DNA of 64,000 bases from Acorus gramineus (taxonomy: Eukaryota; Streptophyta; Magnoliopsida; Acorales; Acoraceae). The stretch lies in assembly GCA_030737835.1 (NCBI GenBank), contig CM060851.1, positions 5,484,615-5,548,614 of the forward strand, written 5' to 3'. A program made the translations under genes and the position numbers. Of the stretch, positions 1 through 11,390 are shown piece after piece (positions within the stretch are counted from its first letter, which is position 1; every line of letters starts with the position of its first letter). The notes beneath the pieces are model-generated. The model was not told where the DNA came from, searched no databases, and worked only from the letters and a program-made list of their open reading frames with translations.

Positions 1-3000
1 CATTTAGAGTTCATCAACTTTACGAAGCGGAGTAATATATCGATATCATCTTTCTAATTAAGCACGCACATCTGTATGTTATAAATTGCTGGATATTAAT
101 ATGACAAGATTTGTTGCTTTAACATAGGCAAGTAAAAGAGAGGTTGAATAAAATTCCACTTTCTGCTATTGTGTGAATTGAGCTCATTGATTCTAATTAA
201 TGGGTTATTGTTGAGTGATAGTGTACATTTTCAAGGCTTGAACTGATCAAAGGATCACAAATAAATTGTATCTGATTTCCTAGACTATGTTAACTAAGAC
301 GTAAATAGTACACGAACCTAGCTATCTCGAGCTTGGTCTAGAATTTTGTTTGCATGTTGCATTTCATGAAATAGATTTCAGTCCATTTCATTGTAATGCA
401 TGTTATCATTTTGTGCATTGTTAAACTCATAACTTGTGACATGTTGGTCGCACGGGGTGAGGATGACGCTTCTAAAGGATGAAGTTGTCTAACTAACATG
501 AAGCAATAAGGGTTTCTTCTATAGAGTATTAGGATGATGGAGCAGCCTCTGGTCTTCCTATTGTGATGAGTGAAGAGGTACTCCTTTACAATCCACTCAT
601 TGTTCAATCTTGGAAGAATAATAATCTATTTTTGTTCTTTTTTTGTTTGATTATATTTTTCAAAGCATGATATTCCTTTCGATTTCTCACTCTTGGGAAT
701 TTGGTCCTCCATATTCTGTTTTTGATAAATGCTGCATGGGGTTCATATTTGGTGGTTTTGTGATTGAATCGGTTTGTAATGCATTTGGATTCAAAGAATT
801 TATTAGAATTAGAATTCCAATCTTGAGCAATTAGTTAGAACTTTAACTACAAATATTATGGGACTTGGTTGGCATTGGAAGTAGAAATGCAGAATTTGTA
901 TGACTTGGAACTCCAATTCTATTTTTCAGACAAGCAATCCAATCCAATACAGGTGAATTGGATGGAATTAAGAATTCAATCTCAATTTAGTCCAATTCCG
1001 TATAACCCGAACACATAAAACATCCACAAATGTTTTCTTATGAAACTTTTTCATTACATGTTTGACACTACTAGCGAATGCACTTTTAAGAAGTACCACA
1101 AATATGTGATGGATTAGATAAGCATCATAAGCTTAAATTAATGCACTATATGATGAACAACTGGTTCAAAGGAGGAAAAGTTACACAGAACATTTGGGAT
1201 TATGTCCTAGCATGTCTGTACTTTGGGAAAGTCTATATAGTGAGCCTTGGTTTTGGTGTTAAATAAGGAGAGTCAAGGAACACCACTTTTTTTATTGGTA
1301 AATTTTTTTTTCTTGGTCAAATCTTTCCTTTTCAACAAACAGCAAGACTCGAACCCAAGAAACACTATTTCAGCTGCTTAATTAGGAATTTTAAAGGTGT
1401 TGTATGTCATTGATTTATGTTAGAGAAAATGAGTATCATTTAATTTCATTGCTCTTCACGCATGCTTGTTGTATTATTTTCTACAATATCATTCATTTCA
1501 TGGTTTTTCATGCGTGCTTGTTGTATTGTTTTTCTCATTTTCATTAGTTAATTCATGAACTGGATCATTTAAAACTTGTTTCTTATTGGCATGAAATTTA
1601 AGGTAATCAATAATCTATGATGCATGTGTTATTTAATTTTTTTTATTGATCTAGATGAATATTAATATAAAAACACAACAAGGTGATCATTATTAATTCT
1701 ATCATAGATTATGGCTTTTGCCTTAAGTTGTGACTCACATGGCTCATTGCACTTGTCTATCACTTGAGGCTAGGATTATTTCATTCCTTTTGGTTCAACT
1801 ATGCAATGTTGATTAGATTTATCTTGTACCACCACTTCGATTTTGTAATGTCAAAGATATATTATGATTTAGGAGGTTTCGATCTAAAGTAACAATTGCA
1901 CATTTCACCTATTTACGAAGCGTCTAAGATTATTATATGGCATCATATTATGCTGTGCCTAGCTTGAATCGTTCTTCCCCAGTTGTGTTTAGTCCAAACC
2001 AACAATTGCATGAGTTTCTAAACCTTTTCCAAAAAAATGGTGATGATAGCTAGCCTCAGTGGATAAGCCAATGGTGCTCAGTCCAAACCAACAGTTCTGT
2101 TAAATCTTACATTATATGGCTATATATTTAGGAAAACACTTTAGTGAAGAGAGAATTTTTACCAACCTGTTAAGAGGTGGTTTGGCGGATGGCTTGAGGT
2201 GTTCTAATGATATTTGTTATACTGTTTTTTTGGACTCTGATATATGTTGTAGCTATCCTTCTCTTCATGAATTCACTTTCTAGGTGATTGTTTTGCATTT
2301 CCTTGCACTAGCTTGTCAGAGGTTTTTTATTATTATTTTTGAATGGAGATGTGGGGATGGTAGAAGTTGTATTTTTCTTTACTATTCTTCTGTTGTTTTC
2401 ACTGAAGTTTTAAGAGATGACACAAGTTGCACATCAAAATGGGACCATCTTCAATAGACCTGATATAAAGATAAAGGGTGAATGCATGTCTTGCATTCTA
2501 GCATTAAATGCCTGCATTAATATCTGATGTAGATATATATATATATATATATAATATGGTTACATGCATGAATATAATTGAATGTTTAATTCAATGCACT
2601 GGCATATGTGGTCCCAAAAAAGAGGAGGAAATAAACAGTTAAGCATGGAATCTGTATGAACTGTGTATGCAGTCTGAGTGAAACGGTTTGGACTACCCTT
2701 TTTTTTTCCTTTATGTGGCCGCCAAGTGGACTGACACTTAACAGTATTTTTTTTTAGTAGTTTTAAAAACATTACTGTGAAGAATATCTGGTCCATATGG
2801 TTCCTCTTCAAACTGAATCCAGTTTCTTTTATAGTAAAGATGGCTCCATTGTGAGACATGCTTCTTTATCAGTGTAAAGTATACATACAAAAGGAAAGAA
2901 AAGAAAACTGAATCAAACAGATCAGACCACACTAGTTTCAGCCTTTCAGGGAAAGTCATAGCTGCTGCTGGCATGTAATGGGTGAATCCTGAATCAGTAC

Positions 3001-3330
3001 AGCCCCGGACAGTATAGCAAAGTGCATGTTCAGGTTATTGTGATCAAAATATATTTAGTGCATCTCTCACTTACTAGAGCAAGTACATGGAACTTCAGGT
3101 ACAGGGAAAGCTGTACTGGCCTTTGGTGGACGTTAGTTTGAGTATTAACTATGCATAGGGTTACAGTCTTATGCGCAGTATGCACATGGTTTTTTTTTTT
3201 TTTTTTTTTTTTAAGGTGTATACTTTGTGGAAGGAACATGTGACAAAGTTTAAAATTGAGATATATAGTTGAGTGAATTGTGTGAACCCATATATAAGAA
3301 AATGAAAGACTACATTTATTGTTTAATGAG
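1..3330. other. AT-rich non-coding stretch, no gene recognised
   Basis: No open frame here resembles a known protein, and the short frames have no coding character. A (TA)n microsatellite lies at about 2532-2553 and a poly-T run at about 3190-3212. Around 775-1010 there is loosely inverted sequence rich in GAATT and CCAAT words that may be a decayed MITE, but the ends are not clear. Confidence 0.6.
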
Positions 3331-3675
3331 GTATACAATGACATAAGTGGATTGTATACGGGGCTATTACATGATCATCTCTATTACACTCAATCATTTT
3401 TACAGTCACAAATACAGTCCTATATAAATCAGTATCTTCTTTTACTCAATGTATCAAGGTATAATTGAAATATATACTTCACATTTTATAAACATATATA
3501 CCTCATTGGATGAGATATATGATGTTTTAAAAAAATTAAAACATGTGTCGTCTATATTTTATATTGTAAAATGGATTGTACTTGACATTTTTCATTACGT
3601 AATTGCATGTAACGTCGTTCTATTAACTATTGAGCGTTAATACACTCAGTCCATTTTGCAGCACCATACACTATA

Positions 3676-3985
3676 CACTACTAGAAAAAAGAGTTATAGA
3701 TGCGTTTTTATTTGTTTTGGTTCTTCTAAAACACCACTATATATGTATTATCCCAGTGTTTGGCAACAAAACGTCACTTTCATTATGGGGATAAATAAAT
3801 AATAATATTATTGCTACATTTTTTAATATTATTGCTACGTTTGGAAAATGTAGCTAATATTAGGTGGATTGTTGGTGCCAAAAAAATACCGCCCTTATTT
3901 TTTTATGTTACCGCGGTTGTTAGAAACCACCTCTATATTATTTATAGCCACATTTGAAAACCATAGCAAAAATAGTAAGAAAAAG
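3676..3985 (+). mobile_element. CACTA (En/Spm) terminal fragment
   Basis: The stretch starts with CACTACTAGAAAAAAG, the classic terminus of plant CACTA elements. It is followed by sub-terminal repeats of a short word in both orientations (ATTGCTACATTTT, ATTGCTACGTTTGG, AAATGTAGC, ATAGCCACATTTG, CCATAGCAA). No matching second terminus (CTAGTAGTG preceded by T-rich sequence) was found nearby and there is no transposase. It is therefore a solo end or a deleted copy. The inner limit near 3985 is set by where the surrounding MITE sequence resumes. Confidence 0.6.
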
Positions 3986-4252
3986 GATATTATATAATAA
4001 CATAATATATACTATGCTATCATAGAGTACAGGATTCTATCACAGTATATGACACAAAATATTTTATCTTTTTTTAGCTTGTAAAAAATAAACTAATATA
4101 TCTCAGTGTATAATTCATTTGGAGAGTGTATGATTTATTTAAAAAAAAAAATAAAACAAAATTGGTGTGACCTACAATTGAGGTTGCAACAGGGGCTAGA
4201 CTCGTATCATTTACCATTAACTATTTAGTATTTGAAAAGAAACACACGTAGC

Positions 4253-4789
4253 TAGGCATGTCAACGGGTCGGGTCGGGGTGGACCTGGACCCGACCCGTT
4301 TGATTGTCGGGTCATTTGGGTCGGGTCCATATTGGATCTCGGATCAGGTCAGGTTGGGTCGGATCGACCCATTAACAAGCCTATGTCAGACAAATGAAGG
4401 TCGAGCAACTTTTTAAGGGCCTACAATGACTTCATTTTTTTTCTTTTTAATAGAGTCCAGTGTATTATAAATAGTTATTCACTATTTTAATTTTTTAATA
4501 TTTTATGAGAGAAGAACATTTAGAATACGATTTGGATTATTATGCTTTTACGTGGAGTCAAAAGATTGTAAAAATATTTCAAATGCTTAAAATTTTAAAT
4601 TATTATTCAATATTTAATTATAAATGTTTGGTTGAATCATGAGTGTTAGGTTGGATCATAAATACAAAAAAAATCACATGGTATTTGGGTTGGGTCAATC
4701 GAGTCCATTAGGTCCATAGGATTAGGTCGGGTCCCAGACCTATCTTAATTGTCGGGTCCGGGTCGACCCACGACCCTTTGACAGACCTA
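4253..4789. mobile_element. hAT-like MITE with GGGTCGGGTC-rich inverted ends
   Basis: The left end TAGGCATGTCAACGGGTCGG is mirrored by the right end, whose reverse complement begins TAGGTCTGTCAAAGGGTCG. Both ends continue into runs of GGGTCGGGTC and GACCCGACCC words. The flanks are CACGTAGC (4245-4252) and CACGCAGT (4790-4797), matching at six of eight positions, as expected for an old 8-bp hAT duplication. It has no coding capacity. Similar CCCAACCCG-type sequence recurs inside introns of two genes in this window. Confidence 0.6.
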
Positions 4790-5150
4790 CACGCAGTCCC
4801 CATTGCAGCCTCAATTCTAGTTCATCTTGTTTTCTTTTTTTTTTTAATCATACATTCACCCTTTGAAGTGCATGTTGTTATATGAAATGAAATTTATATT
4901 GAGATATATTAGTATTTTTTTTTTCATAGTGAAAAAATGAAAAAAAAAATTTATGTCATATACTATAATAGAACCACATATTATGATAATGCAATATATA
5001 CTACGTTATCATAGCGTATAAGACTGCAAAACGGACTGCAAAATGGATTGCGTGTATCAGCACTCTTAGTATTTAGCCAATGTGGGTGTGCTTCGGATCT
5101 TGTTCTCAAGCGCAAGACAACGACTAGGCCAAGTTTTACCAAGAATTGAC

Positions 5151-5303
5151 CTATTACACCCAGATCTATTTCCAGCCCCAATTCCTGCCCTATATGCGTC
5201 GATAAAAAATTAACGACGTCATTAAATGAGGTATACTATTTTTAAAGAAATCAAAACACATGTAAATTAAAATTGAAACAAAAAATGGGGCTAGATGTAA
5301 CAT
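5151..5303. repeat. Short MITE, TGTTACATC family (deleted copy)
   Basis: The left end ATTACACCCAGATCTATTTC mirrors the right end GGGGCTAGATGTAACAT. The inside contains TATGCGTCGATA and ATTAAATGAGGTATAC, words shared with the copies at 34387-34656 and 62631-62883. At about 150 bp it is shorter than those copies and looks internally deleted. It is non-coding. Confidence 0.5.
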
Positions 5304-5946
5304 TATAATATAAGGCGGTTAGGAAAAATCTTTTTTGTAATCACTTTTCTAGTCTCAACCAACATATTTTGAATCTTTCTAAGATATATATAATTTCTAT
5401 GAAAGTTCATGCGATCTGTTCCTAAACTAAACCGTCACCCTTTATGGTGTGATAATTTTTTTAAGGTGTATATTTTTACAAAAAAAAAAAAAGTAAATTT
5501 TATTTTCGAATGAATGCTTTACATTTTTCTTAACCTAATATATACTAGGTTAGCCTAACACATTTAAAGTGTGTATATAATTATATATACATACTGGGTT
5601 AGTGTGACAGCCTTACAGGAATGACTACCTAACTTGAGATGTATTAGATGTATTAATTTGAGATAATAAGCATAATTTATTTTGCGAAAATGGTTGTGTA
5701 TCTTTCTCCACCTATTTAATCTTCCCATAAAAACTAACTAGGCAAAGTATTTTCAATAATATGAGTACAAGTTCATGATTGCCCTTCTGGGCTTATACAA
5801 CGCAGTTGGAGCTGGATTCTGGGTACGCATGCCCAGTCCAACCCGGCCCGCTAATCTTATAGCCTACCATTGACGGCTGGGCCTCTCTTTTGGCTTAAGA
5901 TGGGGATAATGTTGTTGTGCAGTATTTATTTATTTTTTTGAAAGTA
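5304..5946. other. Non-coding stretch before the MULE insertion
   Basis: No gene or clear repeat is seen here. The stretch is AT-rich and ends at the target site of the Mutator-like element. Confidence 0.5.
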
Positions 5947-5956
5947 TATATTTCAT
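5947..5956. repeat. Target-site duplication, left copy (MULE)
   Basis: TATATTTCAT lies directly before the left terminus GGGAACCG. The same 10 bases follow the right terminus at 12535-12544. A length of 9-11 bp is the norm for Mutator-like elements. Confidence 0.9.
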
Positions 5957-7181
5957 GGGAACCGATTAGGTGTGGCGGTGAGGCCCTCGTCCGGCAGTCA
6001 ATATTGATCGTTGGATCCGTGTGGATTATATCTGACCGTTGGATTCGTTTTCATCAAAAAAAGATAGAGAACCTGTTGATCCAGGTTACCAAGTCACTCT
6101 TTAAGACACCCTTTATAAGCCTCGTTTTCACCCAACCCACTCTTTCTCCTCTCATTTTATTTGATAACCACAAAGAAAAACTAGAGCTCCCAAAAAAAAA
6201 AAAAAAAACCTGCATCCCGTGTCGATGAAGGTGAAGAAGGCCGCACGCGTCAATTAGCTCTCCTCCCGCAGCTCCTCCCTTTGACGGTCAGCCACCCCCC
6301 TTCCCGTGACGCCGGTCAGCCCCACCCGCCGGTATTTTCTAGCCTAAAATGCTTGAAATACATGGTTTCTTGAGATCTAGGACTTGTTTTGAATATTTAT
6401 CCCCAAATCTAGCCTTCTTTTCTCATTTGTTTGTAAATCTAGGGTTTCTTCAAATCTAGGGTTTCATTTTTTCAATTTTTTTTTAAAATCTGGGTTCATG
6501 CTCTGTTGTGGAAGTGTTTTTGAAGAAAGATCAGTTTTGTGGACTCTGTATTTAATGATTTATGATGAATGGTGTATCTAGTTGGGTTGAATTAGTGTGA
6601 TTACGTGGAAAATCTGAAAATTTTGGTTGCTAGTAGTATGGTTGCTCGGTGTATTGAAATTTTCACTTGCTCGGTGTATTGAAATTTTTGGTGAATGGTG
6701 ATGTATGTATTGAATGAATGGTATATTGAAATTTTTGATGAATGGTGATGAATGTATTAAAATTTTTGATGAATGGTGTATTTAATGATTTATGATGTAT
6801 GGTTGCTTGTTCATTTCAGGGTGTATTAAAATCTGAAATTTTTGGTATTTGATTTTTTTAAAGTTTTTTAAAATTTGATTTTTTAGGACATATTCACTAC
6901 TCAGTTCTGGGTTTTCAAACATCATTATTTAATTTTTATAACAATGCCAAATTTCTTTACTTAAAAATGGATGGAGCTTTCTTTTCTCTGTTTCACAGTC
7001 CCCACCTTTGTTTTGTGCTTATTTGTTCATTTTTTTTTATGTAAATATATATTTGTTAAAAAAAATTTCCAGATAAAATGTCCAGGGCTGAAAATGGGGT
7101 TTTTGTTGATGAAACTATTGATAGCATTGATAATAAAATTTGGATTCCGGATGTTGATGATGAATGTAAACCAGTTTTGGG
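5957..7181 (+). repeat. Left terminal inverted repeat of the MULE
   Basis: It matches the reverse complement of 11391-12534. The similarity ends at CAGTTTTGGG (7172-7181), about 100 bp inside the transposase reading frame. The repeat therefore holds the promoter and leader, and roughly the first 35 codons of the transposase. Confidence 0.85.
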
Positions 7182-9378
7182 GATGTCTTTTGATTCCATT
7201 GATGAAGCAGAGAAATTTTATAAGAACTATGCCAAAATTGCCGGATTTTGTGTTCGAAAATCATCTACGAAATATCATGATGTTGATGGGTCTAAAGAAC
7301 TTTATATGCGAGATTTTGTTTGTTCAAAAGAAGGATTTAAGAACTCATCCACTAGTAATGTAAATCCAAAACCCTCCCGAGGTCACACAAGACTAGGATG
7401 CAAGGCTAAAATATCATTTGTCAAAGATGGTCAAAGATGGAAGGTGCGGGTTCTTGTAGATGTTCATGCCCATATATTGTGTACTCCTAGAAAATCTCAC
7501 CTCCTACGATCACATAGAGAGGTAACAAATGCTCAAAAGTCTTTGATTGACACATTTAGAGAAACAAATGTGAGCACCGCACAAGTCATGTCCATTATGG
7601 GATTAGATTCAGGAGGATATGGAGAGATTGGGTGTACGGAGAGAGATGTTCGAAACTATTTATCAAAAACTCGAGATGACTTGAAAGATTGTGATGCAGA
7701 AATGTTTCTAAACCACTTCAAAGAAAAAAAAGAAATGAATCCATCTTTTTATTTTGCTTATGAAGTTGATGAGGAGAACAAATTGACACATTGTTTTTGG
7801 GCCGACGGTAATTGTAGAAAGGCATATGCTCATTTTGGGGATGTAGTTGTGTTTGACACAACTTACAACACAAACAAATATTCTTTAATATGTGCACCTT
7901 TTACTGGAGTTAATCATCATTTTCAGTCCATTAATTTTGGTTGTGGATTGTTAAAGGATGAAAAGATTGACTCTTTTTTGTGGCTATTTGAGAAATGGTG
8001 GGAAGCAATGGGAAATCGTCCACCAAAAGCTTTCATAACAGATCAAGATGCTGCTATAGGGGCTGCAATTGCACATTTGTTCCCCAACGTGACTCACAGA
8101 TTTTGTATTTGGCATATAATGAAGAAGTTAACAGAAAAAGTCAGCCCAGTTGCTTATAGAGTTGAATTTTTAGAACCATTCAAAGAATGTGTATATGGCT
8201 CAGAAACATCCGATGAGTTTGATGCAAAGTGGTCAGGTTTAATGAGTAAATTTCAGTTACAGAGCAATGAATGGTTGAAAACATTATATCATATCATGAA
8301 AAGTGGATTCCATTGTTCTTCAAAAACATATTCATGGCAGGGATGAGGAGTAGTCAACGAAGTGAAGCTCAGAATTCTGTTTTTGACAAGTACTTCAACA
8401 AAACACACAGCCTGCTTGAGTTTATTCAGCTATTTGACAGGGCCCTGGAGCGTTAGAGGTACAATGAGTTAGTGGCTGATCATGGCACACTTGATAAAAC
8501 CCCAGATATTGTAACCAGTTTTGCTATTGAACTGCAAATGGCCAAACGATACACTCGAAAGATTTTTGACATGTTTCAGAAGGAAGTTCTATCTTCTATG
8601 CAGTATGGGACAATGTTAAAATATTCAGAAGGTTATGCACATGTCTATATTGTTAAAAGGGCGGGCGATTCAATCAAATTTCGTGAGGTTTTGTATAATC
8701 CCTCAGATCATGTGATTACTTGCTCATGTGAAAAATTTGAAAATGAAGGCATCTCATGTTCACATATTATTATTGTACTGAGAAACAACTTTATTGACTG
8801 CTTGCCTGAATATCTAATTCTTGAAAGATGGACTACTACAGCCAAATCAAAAATAGTATATGATGAATTTGGAGTGGAACTTCAAGGGCATAGTGCTTCA
8901 AGTACATGGAAGGGCAAAAAACATCTTGAGATAGCTCGTGGCTTTACTGAATGTTTGAATGATGCTCCGATTGAAGTGTGCAATGCAGCAAAAGAGATGT
9001 TGAATGATTTACAGAATATGAAGGCATCATATAGTGCATGTGGTAGTAATAATCCATTACAATCTAGAAGCACATCAATCCCTTCAAGCGTGAATGTCTA
9101 TCCACCAAATATATCAAAAACGAAAGGAAGTGGAAAAAGATTGAAAGGAGGAAAAGAAATAGCAATGGAGGACGTGGGAAAGAGGAGAACTTGCAGCATA
9201 TGCGGTAAAAAAGAGAAACATAATGCGCGTACTTGTCCTAAACTGAAAGAAATGTAAGTTTGTAATATTTTGTATGAAAATATACAATATCCATATTGAT
9301 TTTTTTAACTAATATATAATTGTAATCCTTTATTTCAGGTCTTCACAAAACAATGAAGATGATCCCGTAGCATTTTGA
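7078..9378 (+). pseudogene. FAR1/FHY3-type MULE transposase, one frameshift and one stop
   Basis: In plants the FAR1/FHY3 family consists of transposases or transcription factors derived from them. From ATG 7078 the domains run: a FAR1 DNA-binding region (about residues 37-149, with the Cys/His pattern FVCSKEGF, LGCKAK and HAHIL); a MULE transposase core with FDTTY (Asp260) and TDQDAA (Asp322 or Asp324), and the expected Glu in QRSEAQNS after the break; a SWIM finger near 8719-8775 (CSCEKF, then GISCSH); and a C-terminal zinc knuckle near 9190-9237 (CSICGKKEKHNARTC). Two lesions split the frame. One base is missing near 8294/8295, and a TAG stands at 8454-8456 where the frame otherwise continues without break. 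The frame ending in a stop at 9257 more likely splices: GTAAGT at 9254 and TTTCAG ending 9338 give an 85-bp intron and a short last exon ending TGA at 9376-9378. Function is probably lost. Confidence 0.85.
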
Positions 9379-10465
9379 TATTGGTACATGGTAATTTATT
9401 TAATGTTTATGCTGTACTTTTATGTTGAAATTTGTCTTGCCAAACTTAGGCCCTACATATTCTCTGTCTTGAGGTTCAAGAAATGAAAAATTTGTCCATG
9501 GGAGAGATTCTTAATAAATTTAAATACACTGAAGTTCTTGAGTAGTTATATTAGGATGTAATGGTTATAGCTTTACATCCAGTTCTCATTTTGGTATATA
9601 TACTAAGAAATTATTTGATAAAATTTAGCGAACACCACAAAGTTCACGTAAGTCAAATGAACAAATACTGCATTAAGAGTTGTAAAATCTCCTTATGTGT
9701 AGAGTGTGGAAAAAAACAGTGTCAAAAGGAAGCATAAACAGAAGAACTGAAAAGAATATCTTGCACACTAGAACCTTGGGCATCTGTATTCTGAATGTCG
9801 CTTTGGAAATTTGGATTAACTCACGTCCTTATGCTTTCATTGTTATTACAATTTTGATATTATCATGAGCCTTTTATAGAATCAGGCTACTTTATATACT
9901 GATAAATTTTATTTTAATATTTTTAGATTATTGAGGATTTGAGTTCGCTCCAGATATAAGTCGCTAAAGATGAAGAACCTCCTTTGCATTGGATGACCTC
10001 ACCTAACACAAACATTACAGACTTATTTTGGATGTAATAGTTGATGTAGAATTCATAGATGAAATCTATAATTTTGGATGTAGTATTTGATGGATGTAAT
10101 GGTTGATGTAAAATCTGATCCCAACAGATCTACAGGTTTGTATTGTTCTTTTCGAAAGGTTACATTGTTGAAGTCCCAAATGTACCTTTGAAGAGTCAGA
10201 CAAGTTGAAGCAAATATGAATAATGCAATAGCCTAATAGCAAAAATTGGTTCAGCGTCCCAACAATATGAACACACTCGCATATCATTAATTTAGTAAAA
10301 TCATCAAACCCATATATCATCAAACCCACATATCATCAAAACTAGTATAAAAACAAAAACTAATACTTAATATATCATAAAAACCCACAACTTGAATTTT
10401 TCATGCAAACCCCATGATCCTAGAATTCATCATACATGAGAGCCAAAAACATTGAAAGAAAGTTT

Positions 10466-10993
10466 TTATGATCCACTTAACTTTGCGCCTACAAAAACAG
10501 CAAACAACAGGAATACAAGAAAGAAGACTTCCATGAAAGAATGATTGCGGTGCTCCAACTCCAATACTGCTGCACATTCCCTCAGAGCTTCAATTTTTGT
10601 TAGCATCTCCTGTAGAGCTTCAACTTGGTGCTCTAACTCTCCCACACATTCTTGTAGAGCTTCAAGTCTTGCCAACAAGATTGAATTTTCCTCAATCAGA
10701 GCAGATTGTTGATCGATGCTATCAACCATCTTGTTCACGCTACTGCTCTCATCTTGCCATTTAAAATACTTGCAACCGTTGATGTCATTCTTGGACTGCA
10801 TTGAAATATAAAGAATAAATACTACAAAAATATATAGTCCTACAAATGGAATAATCAAGACCAATATATACCTTTCTAACCAGCAAGTCCAAAACCATCT
10901 CCCTGCATTAGATTCAATTCGTGATTGTTTTAAAACTGTGTCATACCTACAATAACATTTATTGTGGGATGTAGGTCCATGAGAGGACGCCAT
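10466..10993 (-). CDS. GRF zinc-finger, coiled-coil, tail-anchored protein of the MULE
   Basis: The 175-residue frame starts ATG at 10993. Near the start is a GRF-type finger: CYC (Cys13, Cys15), then GRWFWTC (31-37), with a fourth Cys in GCKYFKWQDE. GRF fingers in other proteins bind single-stranded nucleic acid. Next comes a heptad-rich coiled coil with repeated LEALQE- and ALQEML-like words, then one hydrophobic helix (FFLVFLLFAVFVG) ending five or six residues before the stop, which is a tail-anchor layout. The finger halves are separated by hydrophobic sequence that looks like intron: GT at 10871 and TGCAG ending at 10796. That 76-nt intron would shift the frame, so the true splice, or whether this copy is damaged, is unresolved. 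The gene lies where mudrB lies in MuDR and would be driven from the right repeat. Role unknown. Confidence 0.6.
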   Translation of the reverse strand: MASSHGPTSHNKCYCRYDTVLKQSRIESNAGRWFWTCWLERYILVLIIPFVGLYIFVVFILYISMQSKNDINGCKYFKWQDESSSVNKMVDSIDQQSALIEENSILLARLEALQECVGELEHQVEALQEMLTKIEALRECAAVLELEHRNHSFMEVFFLVFLLFAVFVGAKLSGS

Positions 10994-11390
10994 ATTAGAA
11001 CGTTCTATCTACACAATTATAGAAAAATATACATTAATTGGTGTACTAAGAAAGTTAATATGTTTCATCTAGCTTTGTAAATAATCTTATTGACCATAGA
11101 AAATGAATATATGTACCAACAGAACATCTCATAATGCCATAGTTTCTCATCCATTCCATGTGTTCATATTTGCTTTAAAAAACCAGTTGGCGTAAGGAGT
11201 TTTTGAATTTCCTAGATGTCCAGAAAGTCTTCAGAACACACACACAAAAGCAAATGTCAATTTCAACCATTCTTTATATCTATACTGGCAATTAAAAGAT
11301 AATCAAATGATTGAATCACAAACACACACAGGACACAAAAAACAATTGTGAAATAACCTACATTAAATCCCAATGAGGTAGATTGACTGT

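Larger units (their letters stand above)
3632..5065. repeat. MITE-like inverted repeat, broken by two later insertions
   Basis: The outer arms match in inverted orientation. The left arm begins at 3632 (GAGCGTTAATACAC, then CCATTTTGCAG) and the right arm ends at 5065 (CTGCAAAATGGATTGCGTGT, then CAGCACTC). Further in, both arms share a stretch with ATATATACTA and TATATGACA, then TACTAATATATCTCA-like sequence, then CAATTGAGGTTGCAA on the left against TTGCAGCCTCAATT on the right. A CACTA end (from 3676) interrupts the left arm and an hAT-like MITE (4253-4789) interrupts the middle. Related sequence recurs at about 19240-19455, 47590-47790 and 51300-51450. The superfamily is uncertain and no clean target duplication was found. 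Confidence 0.55.

Noticed and set aside
6971-7363. A separate gene starting before the MULE transposase
   Set aside because: It is the transposase start read in another frame. The same frame reappears at 11263-11601 because both lie in the terminal repeats.
10066-10329. Third MULE gene on the minus strand
   Set aside because: It has no domain or coding character and lies between the two convergent genes, where 3' ends are expected.
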